DNA of 64,000 bases, from positions 39,178 to 103,177 of the forward strand of contig JAHZIG010000010.1 in the NCBI GenBank assembly GCA_019419865.1, read 5' to 3'. The stretch is from Clostridiales bacterium. Lineage in GTDB: Bacteria > Bacillota > Clostridia > Monoglobales > Monoglobaceae. Shown here piece after piece: positions 48,901 to 57,614 of this stretch (position 1 is its first letter; every line of letters starts with the position of its first letter). A model generated the notes under the pieces. It did not search any database. It saw only the letters and a list, made by a program, of their open reading frames with translations, and was not told the DNA's origin. The position numbers and the translations under genes are program-made.

Positions 48901-50322
48901 GTCGCTGTAATGCGGCGCCATCCAGCCTCTGAAGCCGAAGTCGGACTTGGCGGTCTTGGCGCCGTTTTGAGCCAGCTCCTCTATCCATCTCATAAGCGGC
49001 TCGGCGAGGGATGACATATTCGTCGTCTCCACGGAGCCGAAGAATTTTTCCACGTTCTCGTTAAGGAAATGCGCGCTGTAGCTCTGCGGGCTCCAGGATA
49101 TGTTCCAGGCCGCGTACTGGTGATGAAATCTGTCGTTGGGGATCTCGTACCCGGCGCGCGTGATAGTCGTATCCCTCGACGATACGATCATCTCGTATCT
49201 TGCGTACTGAAACGCTTTTATGTAATCCAGCGTGTGCGAGCCGTCTACCTCGAGGTACATCGTCCTAAACAGGGAGCGGTAGTCGGCAAGATGAGCTTCT
49301 AAGATCTCGCTGACGCTCTTTTTCGAGGCGTTTTCTATAGCCTCGCGAACGCCGGGCTCGGGGTCGGTGATAGTTCCCGGTACGTATTTTGGCGAGGTCA
49401 AGCCGTCCACATAGCTGGTATCGCAGGAATAGAGCAGTACTACGCTATTCGCTCCGGTTACGTTGAGCGAGCCGCCGTCCGCGCTCTTTTCGACCGTACC
49501 GCCGGTCGGTACGACCTTAAGCTGAGCGAACGCCATGGTTCCGTTCTACTCGTCGTCCCAGGTAGTGTTCTCGCGCGATACCGCCGAGGGCGCGACGCTC
49601 CACATGGAGATCGTATCGTCCGACTCCACAGTCATAGAGGCGCCGTGACCCTCCATCTCTTCGCGGTAGTTCATCGCGATATTCATACTAAGCGGGGCGC
49701 CGCTCCCGGTCGTGTATTCTATGACCATGACGTTATCCGGCAGGGAGACGAAACTGTTTCTGTAGTATTCGGTTCCCGCATGGGTATACTTGGTCGTCAT
49801 CATCGCCTTGTCCACGTCGAGCTCGCGGCTGTAGCCGGTATACGAATCGTGCCCCTCGAAGGTCACGCTTATATCGCCGAGCGGGAGCGGGGTCCCGACG
49901 TCTATCGTCTCGCCGGCCGTACCTTTTACGCTCTGCTCCGCCGCGTCTATATCCCCGTTTAGGAGATCCTCTCTCGTCTGTTCGAGCGCCGCCCGTCTCG
50001 TTCCGGTCTCGTCGTAGTCGTCGAATACTCCGCCGCTCCAGAATCTTGTGCTGGTGAGGTGGTATGTGTCCTTTTCGACTCCGCCGGTGACTCTTGCGCC
50101 GAATATCCCGTTAGCTATCGGAGTAGTGTCGTAAGATTCTTCTTCGGCCGGACTTCCCCAGTCGAAAACAAGGCCCTCCCAGTTTGCGTCGTCCGCGCTC
50201 ACATCCTCGTCGCTCAGAACGGGTCCTCTAAGATCTGAGACTTCAAGAGCAAAAGCCGCGGTAGATTGAAACATCATAAGCGCCAGACCCAGCGCCAAAC
50301 ATCTTTTCAAATACTTTTTCAT
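45937..50322 (-). pseudogene. Secreted GH95 glycosidase interrupted by one in-frame TAG
   Basis: Starts at ATG 50322 behind AGAAAGGATA with a signal peptide to about residue 26. Codon 259 is TAG (49546-49548); the frame then continues without stop to 45937, giving about 1460 residues. The GH95 N-terminal sandwich (TTPIANGIFGARVTGGVEK, FWSGG) and (alpha/alpha)6 barrel (NEN, GMWPMGGTWLCNNVWDHY, PSTSPENQ with the expected acid Glu, HRHASELL) span the stop. Then come a tandem-strand Ig-like domain, a FIVAR-like helical segment, CBM-like modules with WGGNYDSI, and the C-terminal shared module. GH95 enzymes remove alpha-1,2-fucose or alpha-L-galactose. A start at ATG 49536 exists but would lack signal peptide and half of the N-terminal domain. 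Confidence 0.85.
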
Positions 50323-50390
50323 TTCCCTATATCCTTTCTTTTATGAGTTTTAAAAGCCGCTGCGTTTATAAAAAGTAAGCGATCTATTTG

Positions 50391-50417
50391 AAGGCGGGCG
50401 GCTTGGACGCCCGCCTT
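50391..50417 (-). terminator. Hairpin/weak terminator between GH30 and GH95 genes
   Basis: A perfect 10-bp stem AAGGCGGGCG/CGCCCGCCTT with a 7-base loop, 8 bases after the GH30 stop. The U-tract is weak, so it may only reduce read-through into GH95. Confidence 0.65.
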
Positions 50418-50424
50418 AGGTCGT

Positions 50425-53400
50425 CTATCTCAGAGTTATAGATCTGTAATTCCCGCACCAGCCGCTCTTTTCGATATATAAGTATATATGTCTTCCGCCT
50501 ATCCTGGACTGATCGACGGGTTCGGTAGCGGTCGTATAATCGCTCCATGAATCCGTGTTCTGAGTCGTAAATTCCGTAAACGGCTCCGCCGCCTTGACCG
50601 TCTCCGCGTCGCTCGTATACTCGTCAAGCGCGATCAGCTTGAACTGTCCGCCGCCGTTGTTGTTTGCCGCATAGTTGACCTCTATTTCAGAAATCCCGCT
50701 CAGATCGGCCTCGCCCAGATAGAACGCCGGGTTATTTTGAGCGCTGTCGAGTTGGTCGTTGTATATCAAACCGTTAGACCCCGCGATACGCCTTACAAAT
50801 CTGCCGAAGTTGAAGTTGTTCGTATCGGTCGCCTCGTATACGGCTTCTATCGTAAGATCGTCCTCGCCGAGGGTTATCATATTATTCTCAGAACTTGAGT
50901 CGTAGGCGACCGTCTCGTCGTTGACCCTGAGTCCTGAGACCTCGTAGCCGAGGTAGGCCTCCGCGCGTACGTTTATCTCAGTTCCGGATCTGATACCCGC
51001 CGCGCCGTTTAGTTCGTTCCCAGCCGCGTCGGTCAGCGTTATAACGCCGTGTTCGGAGTCTACCGTGTCCACAAATACCGCGTCGCCGTAGGTCAGAGTG
51101 ATATAGTCGTAGTTTCCGCCCCAGCCGCCGGTAGTCTCTATCCTTGCGAACAGGCGTTTCATGCCGCCGCTTTCGTTTTCAACTCTCGCGGTGTTATTGA
51201 GGAAGGTCGAGTAGTCGCCGCTATTTTGTATCGTCAGCAGAGCGATCCTTGAGTCGTCGGTGAGCAGAGCTTCGACTTCCGCCTTGTCGGTCGGGATAGT
51301 ATCGCTCTCCACCGCGTATATACCCATGGTTATGTCGTCGCGCGTAGCCGACGCGGTAACGGTCAGGGTCGAGAGGCGGTCGGTCATAACCTCGCCGAGA
51401 TAGAAGATATCGCCGGCTCTGGTACTATCCACAACTGTTCCGGCGCTTGCTTCGGTCGTCCATGAATATTGGTCGAAGTATTCCTCAAACTCTATCTTAA
51501 GGTCGCCCTCGGTCGTAAGTTCTATAGCGCGGCTTTTCACAACGTCGCCTATTTGAGCCGATACGAGAACCGTTCCCTCGGCCAGCGCCCTGAGTTCGCC
51601 GTCCGCCGTTATCTCCGCCTTATCGGTAGCCGTTCCGTCCGGTTCCTTAACCGACCATACGGGCGTTCCCTCTATATTCGCGTCGAGGGTATAGTTCGCC
51701 GAAGCGCCGACTATGACGCTGCCAAGGCCCTCTATGACCGCATATGTAACAAAGTTGTTTACTTCCTCGTCCGCGTCGCACATAGGCGCTAAGCTGTCGT
51801 TCCAAGCCATGCATTTGATCGAGCCTACCTCGTCGTCGCAGTAGAACTCGTCCTCAGGCTCGTTGACCGACATATAGATCAGCGTTCCCGCCTTGTCGTA
51901 TATAGCCGTATACACGTCCGCGTCGAGATCGTCGGCTTTCTCGTAAGGGTATCCGACTCTGCCGCCGTCCTGGTAGAATTCCTTAAGCGCTACGCCTTCA
52001 AGCTCAGGCTCTACGACGAAGGTGGTCACGGAGCTCTCTTTAAGCGTCGTATTTAAAACGCCGTTTTCTAAGGTCATATCCGCAAGCTCCGCCAGGTTCT
52101 CGTCCACGCTCGTTCTTACCGCGCTCACCGAAGAGCCTATGCCCTCGAACGCCGAAAAATCGATACTGCAGGTCGTCTCGGTATCGTTCGGGTTCATTAC
52201 GACCACGGCTACCTTGCCGGTCGCGGGGTTGTAGGAAGCGAGAGCGTTCTCGCCCGCGTCTATAACTATGTCGCCCTTTTCGATATACTTGGTAAACTGA
52301 GCGTACGTGTAGTATTTCTTAGACGGGATAAAGGTCTTGTTGTCCACGTCTATCGTTCCGAGCGGATAGTGGTCGCTGTTGATGTTATCCCTGTTTTCCT
52401 CGGATTCGACGCGCATATCCGAGGTTGTGTCTACGTACGAGTCGGAGGCTTGCCATATCAGCCAAGCCGAGGGCTGAAGGCCGCGCATATCGTCTATTAA
52501 GTGATCGGCGAAGCCGAGACCGTAGCTCATATCGCTGTCGCCTATCTCCCATACGCCGCAGATCTCGCTCATCCAGAAACGTTTGCCCATATCGGCTACC
52601 CTGTCCCGGGTCTCTTCGCGCGTTCCCGGGTTATCCCAGCTCGTACTGTAGGTGTGTACGTTTACCTGATCCACCGCCGCCGTCGCCTCGTCGCTCCAGC
52701 CGTCGATCGAGCGGTTTACAAAATCAGGACTGCCGTCGTCGGACGCTGAGATCATGACCGTATCGTCCAGACCCGCGGCCTTAAGGGAGCTATCGAGCGC
52801 GACTAAAAGATTAGACTGAAGCTCGCTCGAGTTGATGTTACAGCCCTCCTGCTTATAGCTGTAGGCCGGCCAGCAGCCGTTGTATGCGCCGCCGCCGTTT
52901 CTCGGCTCGTTCATCGGTTCGATCGTGGTAACGTTGATCCCGTCGTTTCTCAGCGCCGCGACCGACTGAACCAGAAAGTCCGCGAACTCCTGCGTATATT
53001 GCGGATTTAAGTTATCCACCTGCTCCTCGGTACCGCCCGACGTACAGCCGCTGTTGGTCATAAAATACGGCGGCGAGTTGGAGAACGCCTCTACCTTAAG
53101 GTCGCTGTTCTTGGCGATCGCGCTCTTTAAAACCGCGAGCTGGCGCGCGTCCTGCGAGTAGTCGAACTCGTATTCCACAAGTCCGTCTTCGCCGAGTACG
53201 AACGTTCCGTCCGGATTCTTAAGCGGCTGAGCGAACCCCGGCATTTTGGAATCGGAGCGGGTCACGTGGTCGTGCGTGGGATCGTCGCCGCCGCCGATGT
53301 TATAGCGGATTATGTCCAGCCCGAGTCCTTTCTCCTCGTCGAAGAACCAGTCGGTCAGGTTATCCGTAAGCTCCGCGTCGAAGCCGGTGCGGTTCCCCCA

Positions 53401-53592
53401 CCAGCAAAGCGAAGTACCCCAGCCTTCAAACACGCCGTCGTTGAACGGAGAAACAACGTTCGGCTTCAGCGTTATCGTCCGCTCCGCAACAGCCGAGCCG
53501 TCTCCGGTCTCCGCGTAAGCCATGCCCGATCCGACCGCGCCGAACGCTAAGAAGGATGCGAGTAAGCCGGCCGCAACTCTTTTGATTTTCAT
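50425..53592 (-). CDS. Secreted GH30 endo-beta-1,6-galactanase-like enzyme
   Basis: Start at ATG 53592 (MKIKRVAAG; signal peptide to about residue 28) with AGAGGG upstream; 1055 residues. GH30 barrel from FEGWGTSLCWWGNRTG; acid Glu in IEPMNEPRN and nucleophile Glu in FWMSEICGVWE; linked beta-sandwich to about 530. The GWGTSLCWW opening resembles GH30 enzymes acting on beta-1,6-galactan of arabinogalactan. Then a shared EFYQDG...AIYDKAGT module, an Ig-like domain, a CBM-like module with WGGNYDYITL and a C-terminal CBM-like module with WCGNYRSITL. Upstream of GH95 on the same strand. Substrate is inferred. Confidence 0.87.
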   Translation of the reverse strand: MKIKRVAAGLLASFLAFGAVGSGMAYAETGDGSAVAERTITLKPNVVSPFNDGVFEGWGTSLCWWGNRTGFDAELTDNLTDWFFDEEKGLGLDIIRYNIGGGDDPTHDHVTRSDSKMPGFAQPLKNPDGTFVLGEDGLVEYEFDYSQDARQLAVLKSAIAKNSDLKVEAFSNSPPYFMTNSGCTSGGTEEQVDNLNPQYTQEFADFLVQSVAALRNDGINVTTIEPMNEPRNGGGAYNGCWPAYSYKQEGCNINSSELQSNLLVALDSSLKAAGLDDTVMISASDDGSPDFVNRSIDGWSDEATAAVDQVNVHTYSTSWDNPGTREETRDRVADMGKRFWMSEICGVWEIGDSDMSYGLGFADHLIDDMRGLQPSAWLIWQASDSYVDTTSDMRVESEENRDNINSDHYPLGTIDVDNKTFIPSKKYYTYAQFTKYIEKGDIVIDAGENALASYNPATGKVAVVVMNPNDTETTCSIDFSAFEGIGSSVSAVRTSVDENLAELADMTLENGVLNTTLKESSVTTFVVEPELEGVALKEFYQDGGRVGYPYEKADDLDADVYTAIYDKAGTLIYMSVNEPEDEFYCDDEVGSIKCMAWNDSLAPMCDADEEVNNFVTYAVIEGLGSVIVGASANYTLDANIEGTPVWSVKEPDGTATDKAEITADGELRALAEGTVLVSAQIGDVVKSRAIELTTEGDLKIEFEEYFDQYSWTTEASAGTVVDSTRAGDIFYLGEVMTDRLSTLTVTASATRDDITMGIYAVESDTIPTDKAEVEALLTDDSRIALLTIQNSGDYSTFLNNTARVENESGGMKRLFARIETTGGWGGNYDYITLTYGDAVFVDTVDSEHGVITLTDAAGNELNGAAGIRSGTEINVRAEAYLGYEVSGLRVNDETVAYDSSSENNMITLGEDDLTIEAVYEATDTNNFNFGRFVRRIAGSNGLIYNDQLDSAQNNPAFYLGEADLSGISEIEVNYAANNNGGGQFKLIALDEYTSDAETVKAAEPFTEFTTQNTDSWSDYTTATEPVDQSRIGGRHIYLYIEKSGWCGNYRSITLR

Positions 53593-53864
53593 AATACATG
53601 CCCTCTTTCTGTGTGTGTTTATATTAAATATTAATTTTACCATATAGGATTATTTTAACATATTATATTATAAATTTAAATGTCAAAAATAATTTTATTT
53701 ATGTCAAAAACACAGTTTTTTTATATTGCGGCCGGAGCGAGGTCAAAACGCTCGCGTCGACCCAAGAAGGTCGGTTTTAAGATATGCGGCTTTAGAACGA
53801 TATTTTTTATCGGACGGCGCGCAAAACGTTTTCTTAGCGCCGCGTATAAACCGCCGAGTCGTTA
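53593..53864 (-). promoter_or_regulatory. GH30 upstream region with possible promoter
   Basis: On the minus strand TTGACA (53681-53686) and TATGTT (53657-53662) with an 18-bp spacer could drive the GH30 gene; a second TTGACA copy lies about 20 bases further upstream. No gene is supported here: the short open frames are AT-rich without family features. Confidence 0.4.
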
Positions 53865-54060
53865 TTGACATCGGCGTAAATAAGATATATAATAACATCG
53901 TCAAAGACAAAGTAACCGCATTCCGCTTTAGGGGTGGGGTTATTGTTATATATAGACGGGTTAAATCCGGGTAAATTTAATATAAAATAAAGCGGAGCGT
54001 AACGCCCGTTCCGAATATAAAGGCGGGAGGGCGGTTCATGGAAGTCATGGTTTACGCGCG
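53865..54060 (+). promoter_or_regulatory. Polyamine-operon promoter and long structured leader
   Basis: Perfect promoter TTGACA 53865-53870, 17-bp spacer, TATAAT 53888-53893. The ~175-base leader has a perfect 9-bp long-range stem TCCGCTTTA 53922-53930 / TAAAGCGGA 53988-53996 enclosing a G-rich segment AGGGGTGGGG, then AACGCCC 54001-54007 / GGGCGGTT 54029-54036 (one bulge) ahead of the speE ribosome site. Length and structure suggest a cis-regulatory RNA; no known riboswitch class recognised. Confidence 0.55.
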
Positions 54061-54076
54061 AGAGGAGGCGGCTGAG

Positions 54077-54925
54077 ATGGAACTTTGGTATACCGAGGAT
54101 CACAGCAGAGACGTGAGGTTTTCGCTGAGGGTCGAGAAGCAGTTATATACCAATCAAACCGAATTTCAGAGGATAGACGTGATGACGTCGCAGGAGTTTG
54201 GGACGTTTATGACCCTGGACGGACTTATGATGGTCGCGGAGAAGGACGAGTTTATCTATCACGATATGATAACCCACGTGCCGATGGCGGTCAATCCGAA
54301 TATACGCAGCGTTTTAGTTATCGGCGGCGGCGACGGCGGCACGGTGAGGGAGCTTACAAGATACGACGGCGTAGAGCGAATAGATCTGGTCGAGATAGAT
54401 AAGGAAGTCGTGGAGGTATGTCGGAAATACCTGCCGCAGACCGCGTCTAAGCTGGACGATGAGAGAGTAAATATCTATTACGAGGACGGACTCAAATTTA
54501 TACGCAGAAAAGAGAACGTCTACGACCTGATAATAGTCGATTCGACAGACCCGTTCGGCCCCGGCGAGGGCTTGTTCACGCTCGAGTTCTACGGCAACTG
54601 CTACAAGGCGCTAAAGGCCGACGGGATCTTGGTGAACCAGCACGAGAGTCCGTACTACGACGATTACGCCGAGTCGCTCTCAAGGGCGCACGGGAGGATA
54701 AAACGAATATTTAATATCCACGACGTGTATCAGGCGCATATACCGACCTATCCGTCCGGGCATTGGCTCTTCGGCTTTGCGTCCAAGAAGTACGATCCGA
54801 TAAAGGACTTAGACGCGGAGAGATGGAACAGTCTCGGTCTGCGCACCAAGTATTACAACACCGAATTGCATAAAGGCTGCTTCGCGCTGCCGAATTACGT
54901 TAAGGAGATACTTGAAAATGCATAA
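54077..54925 (+). CDS. speE: Spermidine synthase-type aminopropyltransferase
   Basis: Start at ATG 54077 behind GAGAGGAGG; an upstream in-frame ATG at 54038 lacks a better site. The 282-residue product has the family motifs GGGDGGTVRE (decarboxylated-SAM binding), LVEIDKEVVEV, DSTDPFGPGEGLF with the catalytic Asp, and SGHWLFGFAS. It transfers an aminopropyl group from decarboxylated SAM to putrescine. No SAM decarboxylase gene is in this window. It overlaps speB by 8 bases. Exact amine preference (putrescine, cadaverine or others) cannot be read from sequence. Confidence 0.92.
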   Translation: MELWYTEDHSRDVRFSLRVEKQLYTNQTEFQRIDVMTSQEFGTFMTLDGLMMVAEKDEFIYHDMITHVPMAVNPNIRSVLVIGGGDGGTVRELTRYDGVERIDLVEIDKEVVEVCRKYLPQTASKLDDERVNIYYEDGLKFIRRKENVYDLIIVDSTDPFGPGEGLFTLEFYGNCYKALKADGILVNQHESPYYDDYAESLSRAHGRIKRIFNIHDVYQAHIPTYPSGHWLFGFASKKYDPIKDLDAERWNSLGLRTKYYNTELHKGCFALPNYVKEILENA

Positions 54926-55766
54926 AAACATCGAAACCTTTATAGGCTGTGAAAACGGCTACGAGGAGTCGGGGATCTGCGTGTTCGGCGCGCCGTTCGA
55001 CTCCACGACCTCGTTCAGGCCGGGGGCGCGGTTCGCGTCTCACGCTATGAGATACGAGTCCTGGGGGCTTGAGACCTACAGCCCGTATCAGGATAAGGAC
55101 TTAAACGATATACGCGTATTCGACTGCGGCGACCTGGAACTGCCGTTCGGCGATCCGGCGCCGGCTCTCAAACAGATAGAGGAGCTGAGCGCTAAGATCA
55201 TGGACGATAACAAGATACCCTGCATGATAGGCGGAGAACATCTTGTGACGCTGGGCGCCGTTCGCGCGGCCGCGGAGAGGTATAAAGATTTGCATATCAT
55301 ACATTTCGACGCGCATACCGACTTAAGAGACGAGTATTTGGGGCAAAAGCTGTCTCACGCCTCGGTGATAAGGCGCTGCCATGAGCTGGTCGGCGATAAG
55401 AAGATATTCCAGTTTGGGATACGCAGCGGCGAGAGATACGAATTTGAATTTGCTAAGGAGCATAATACGATAAATAAGTTTAGCTTAGCCGGTCTCGAGG
55501 AAGCGATCCTTGAGATAGGAGATAAGCCGACGTATTTCACCCTCGACCTGGACGTACTCGATCCGTCGGTATTCCCCGGAACGGGAACGCCCGAGCCGGG
55601 CGGCGTTATGTTCGCCGAACTCTTAGACGCCGCGATAAAGATAGGGAAACTGAACATAGTCGGCATGGATATAAACGAGCTCTGCCCGGCGTACGACCAG
55701 AGCGGAGCGAGTACGGCGGTCGCCTGTAAGATACTGCGCGAGCTTTTGCTTGCGGTCTATAAATAA
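54918..55766 (+). CDS. speB: Agmatinase/ureohydrolase
   Basis: ATG 54918 lies inside the end of speE (ATGCATAA), implying translational coupling; 282 residues. Binuclear Mn2+ motifs are complete: GGEHLVTLG, HFDAHTDLRDEY, and LDLDVLDPSVFPGTGTPEPG. It would hydrolyse agmatine to putrescine and urea, feeding both spermidine routes encoded around it. Arginine decarboxylase is not in the window. Confidence 0.92.
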   Translation: MHKNIETFIGCENGYEESGICVFGAPFDSTTSFRPGARFASHAMRYESWGLETYSPYQDKDLNDIRVFDCGDLELPFGDPAPALKQIEELSAKIMDDNKIPCMIGGEHLVTLGAVRAAAERYKDLHIIHFDAHTDLRDEYLGQKLSHASVIRRCHELVGDKKIFQFGIRSGERYEFEFAKEHNTINKFSLAGLEEAILEIGDKPTYFTLDLDVLDPSVFPGTGTPEPGGVMFAELLDAAIKIGKLNIVGMDINELCPAYDQSGASTAVACKILRELLLAVYK

Positions 55767-55789
55767 ATATAGCTTTAGGAGGACATAGT

Positions 55790-56989
55790 ATGGGAAAAGC
55801 ATTGATAATCGGAGCCGGAGGAGTCGCTTCGGTGGTAGCGCATAAATGCTGCCAGAACCCGGACGTATTCGAGGAGATAATGATAGCGAGCAGGACAAAG
55901 TCCAAGTGCGACGCTTTAAAGGAAAAGCTTGACGGGGGAAAAACAAAGGTCTCGACCGCGCAAGTGGACGCTGACAAGGTCGAGGAGCTGGTCGAACTTA
56001 TAAACGGTTTTAAGCCGGATATAGTCATAAACGTCGCGCTTCCGTATCAGGATCTTACGATAATGGACGCCTGCCTCGAGACCAGGACGGACTACCTCGA
56101 CACCGCGAACTACGAGCCGCCGGAGACGGCTAAGTTCGAGTATAAGTGGCAGTGGGCGTACAGGGATAAATTCAAAGACGCGGGTATAACCGCGGTTCTC
56201 GGCTGCGGCTTCGACCCGGGCGTGACCGGAGTATTCTCGGCGTACGCGCAAAAGCATGAGTTCGACGAGATAAACTATATAGACATCCTCGACTGCAACG
56301 GCGGCGACCACGGCTATCCGTTCGCTACCAACTTCAACCCCGAGATAAACATCCGCGAGGTCAGCGCAAACGGAAGTTACTGGGAGAACGGAAAATGGGT
56401 GGAGACCAAGCCGATGGAGATAAAGCGGGAATACGACTTCGTCCAGGTCGGCAAGAAGGATATGTACCTGCTCCACCACGAAGAACTCGAATCGCTCGGA
56501 CAGAATATAAAGGGTATAAAGCGGATCCGCTTCTTCATGACCTTCGGCGAGAGCTACCTCACGCATTTAAAATGCCTCGAGGACGTCGGCATGACCTCTA
56601 TCGAGCCTATCATGTACGAGGGCAGGGAGATCGTACCGCTCCAGTTTTTAAAGGCGGTCTTACCCGACCCGGCGACGTTGGGTCCCAGAACGGTCGGCAA
56701 GACGAATATCGGCTGTATATTTATCGGCAAAAAGGACGGAAAGGACAAGACCTATTACCTGTATAACGTCTGCGACCATCAGGAATGTTACAAGGAAGTA
56801 GGCTCCCAGGCGGTGTCCTACACGACCGGCGTACCCGCCATGATCGGCGCCAAGCTCGTACTCGAGGGCAAATGGAAGAAGCCCGGCGTGTTCAACGTCG
56901 AGGAGTTCGATCCGGATCCGTTCATGGACGAGCTGAATAAGCAGGGACTGCCGTGGATCGAGGACTACAATCCCGTTTTGGTGGATTGA
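55790..56989 (+). CDS. Carboxynorspermidine/carboxyspermidine synthase (saccharopine dehydrogenase family)
   Basis: ATG 55790 follows TAGGAGGACATAGT; 399 residues. An N-terminal NADPH Rossmann fold (IIGAGGVASVVAHK) and the saccharopine-dehydrogenase C-terminal domain with GCGFDPGVTGVFSAYA and DNC-like catalytic core (DCNGGDHGYPFATNF). It condenses putrescine (or diaminopropane) with aspartate semialdehyde. Third gene of the speE-speB unit, 23 bases after speB. Its partner decarboxylase is 5.5 kb downstream. Confidence 0.92.
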   Translation: MGKALIIGAGGVASVVAHKCCQNPDVFEEIMIASRTKSKCDALKEKLDGGKTKVSTAQVDADKVEELVELINGFKPDIVINVALPYQDLTIMDACLETRTDYLDTANYEPPETAKFEYKWQWAYRDKFKDAGITAVLGCGFDPGVTGVFSAYAQKHEFDEINYIDILDCNGGDHGYPFATNFNPEINIREVSANGSYWENGKWVETKPMEIKREYDFVQVGKKDMYLLHHEELESLGQNIKGIKRIRFFMTFGESYLTHLKCLEDVGMTSIEPIMYEGREIVPLQFLKAVLPDPATLGPRTVGKTNIGCIFIGKKDGKDKTYYLYNVCDHQECYKEVGSQAVSYTTGVPAMIGAKLVLEGKWKKPGVFNVEEFDPDPFMDELNKQGLPWIEDYNPVLVD

Positions 56990-57036
56990 TAAAATACTTT
57001 ACAAAATAGAAGAAATATGTTATATATAGAATAAAG

Positions 57037-57120
57037 CGGTATTTTGAAGTAGAAAACGCGCTTCTACACACCATATTGGTCAAAAGAAATGCGGGAAGGG
57101 GCGCCCCCGCCAAAATACCG
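57037..57120 (+). repeat. 84-nt nested inverted-repeat element in the 3' region of the polyamine operon
   Basis: CGGTATTTTG at 57037-57046 and CAAAATACCG at 57111-57120 form a perfect 10-bp outer stem. Inside are GTAGAA/TTCTAC (7-base loop), ACCA-TAT-TGGT and GCGGG/CCCGC, so the folded RNA would be a four-way junction. It lies just before the operon terminator. It could be a small transposable remnant or a structured 3' RNA. Confidence 0.6.
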
Positions 57121-57128
57121 ATTTTGAG

Positions 57129-57160
57129 ACCGCTTCGATAAGAGGCGGTTTCTTATATTT
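57129..57160 (+). terminator. Terminator of the polyamine operon
   Basis: ACCGCTT pairs with AGGCGGT (one wobble) around a 7-base loop, followed by TTCTTATATTTTT. Confidence 0.8.
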
Positions 57161-57230
57161 TTAAACGTTATCCGAAAACCGAGCGCTTTGGCGGATAGCG
57201 TTTTGTTTTGCTTCTGCGGCTAAAAACAGT

Positions 57231-57419
57231 CTAATCCTTATTTTTCTCCCTGCCGTCCGGCTCTTTAAGATGCTCGAGCGCGAACTCGCAGCGCTGTATC
57301 ACCAGCTGGTTAAAAGAGATCCCCTGCTTCGCCGCAAGCCCCGCTATCCGCTCGATGAGATCGTCCGGCATTCTGATAGTCCGGTTGGAGCTTTTGGGTT
57401 TTTTTATTATGAAGTCCAT
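57231..57419 (-). CDS. Ribbon-helix-helix (CopG/Arc-like) DNA-binding protein
   Basis: 62 residues; AAGGAGGA precedes the start. SNRTIRMPDDLIERI is the beta-strand/helix 1 and AAKQGISFNQLVIQRCEFAL helix 2 of the ribbon-helix-helix fold. Such proteins are small repressors or antitoxins; no toxin-like gene is adjacent on this strand. Perfect 12-nt tandem repeats in the divergent gap are a candidate operator. Confidence 0.85.
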   Translation of the reverse strand: MDFIIKKPKSSNRTIRMPDDLIERIAGLAAKQGISFNQLVIQRCEFALEHLKEPDGREKNKD

Positions 57420-57500
57420 TTCCGCGTCCTCCTTGGATTATGTTTAGTATTTTCGTTAATGTAATTTTAATTCATTTTATAAGGCAAAGATATAAGCAGA

Positions 57501-57559
57501 AATTAAGTTAAAAATTAAGTTAAAAAGTAGTTGCAAAACGTAGAAGGATGTGATATGCT
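57501..57559 (+). promoter_or_regulatory. Tandem operator-like repeats and promoter
   Basis: Two exact adjacent copies of AATTAAGTTAAA (57501-57512, 57513-57524) sit 6 bases upstream of TTGCAA (57531-57536), with TATGCT 17 bp further. The repeats lie between the ribbon-helix-helix gene and the secreted-protein gene and could serve either. Confidence 0.55.
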
Positions 57560-57614
57560 CAACATAGAATAATTAAATTTTTTAAAAATCGATAGGCGAG
57601 GGGAGACAAATACA

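Noticed and set aside
53680..53868. A 62-codon open frame upstream of speE
   Set aside because: No ribosome-binding site, AT-rich start, composition unlike neighbours; it lies in the upstream region of GH30 and the speE promoter.
57037..57120. tRNA-like cloverleaf in the nested inverted repeat
   Set aside because: The outer stem is 10 bp and there is no T-loop, anticodon-loop or CCA-compatible layout on either strand.
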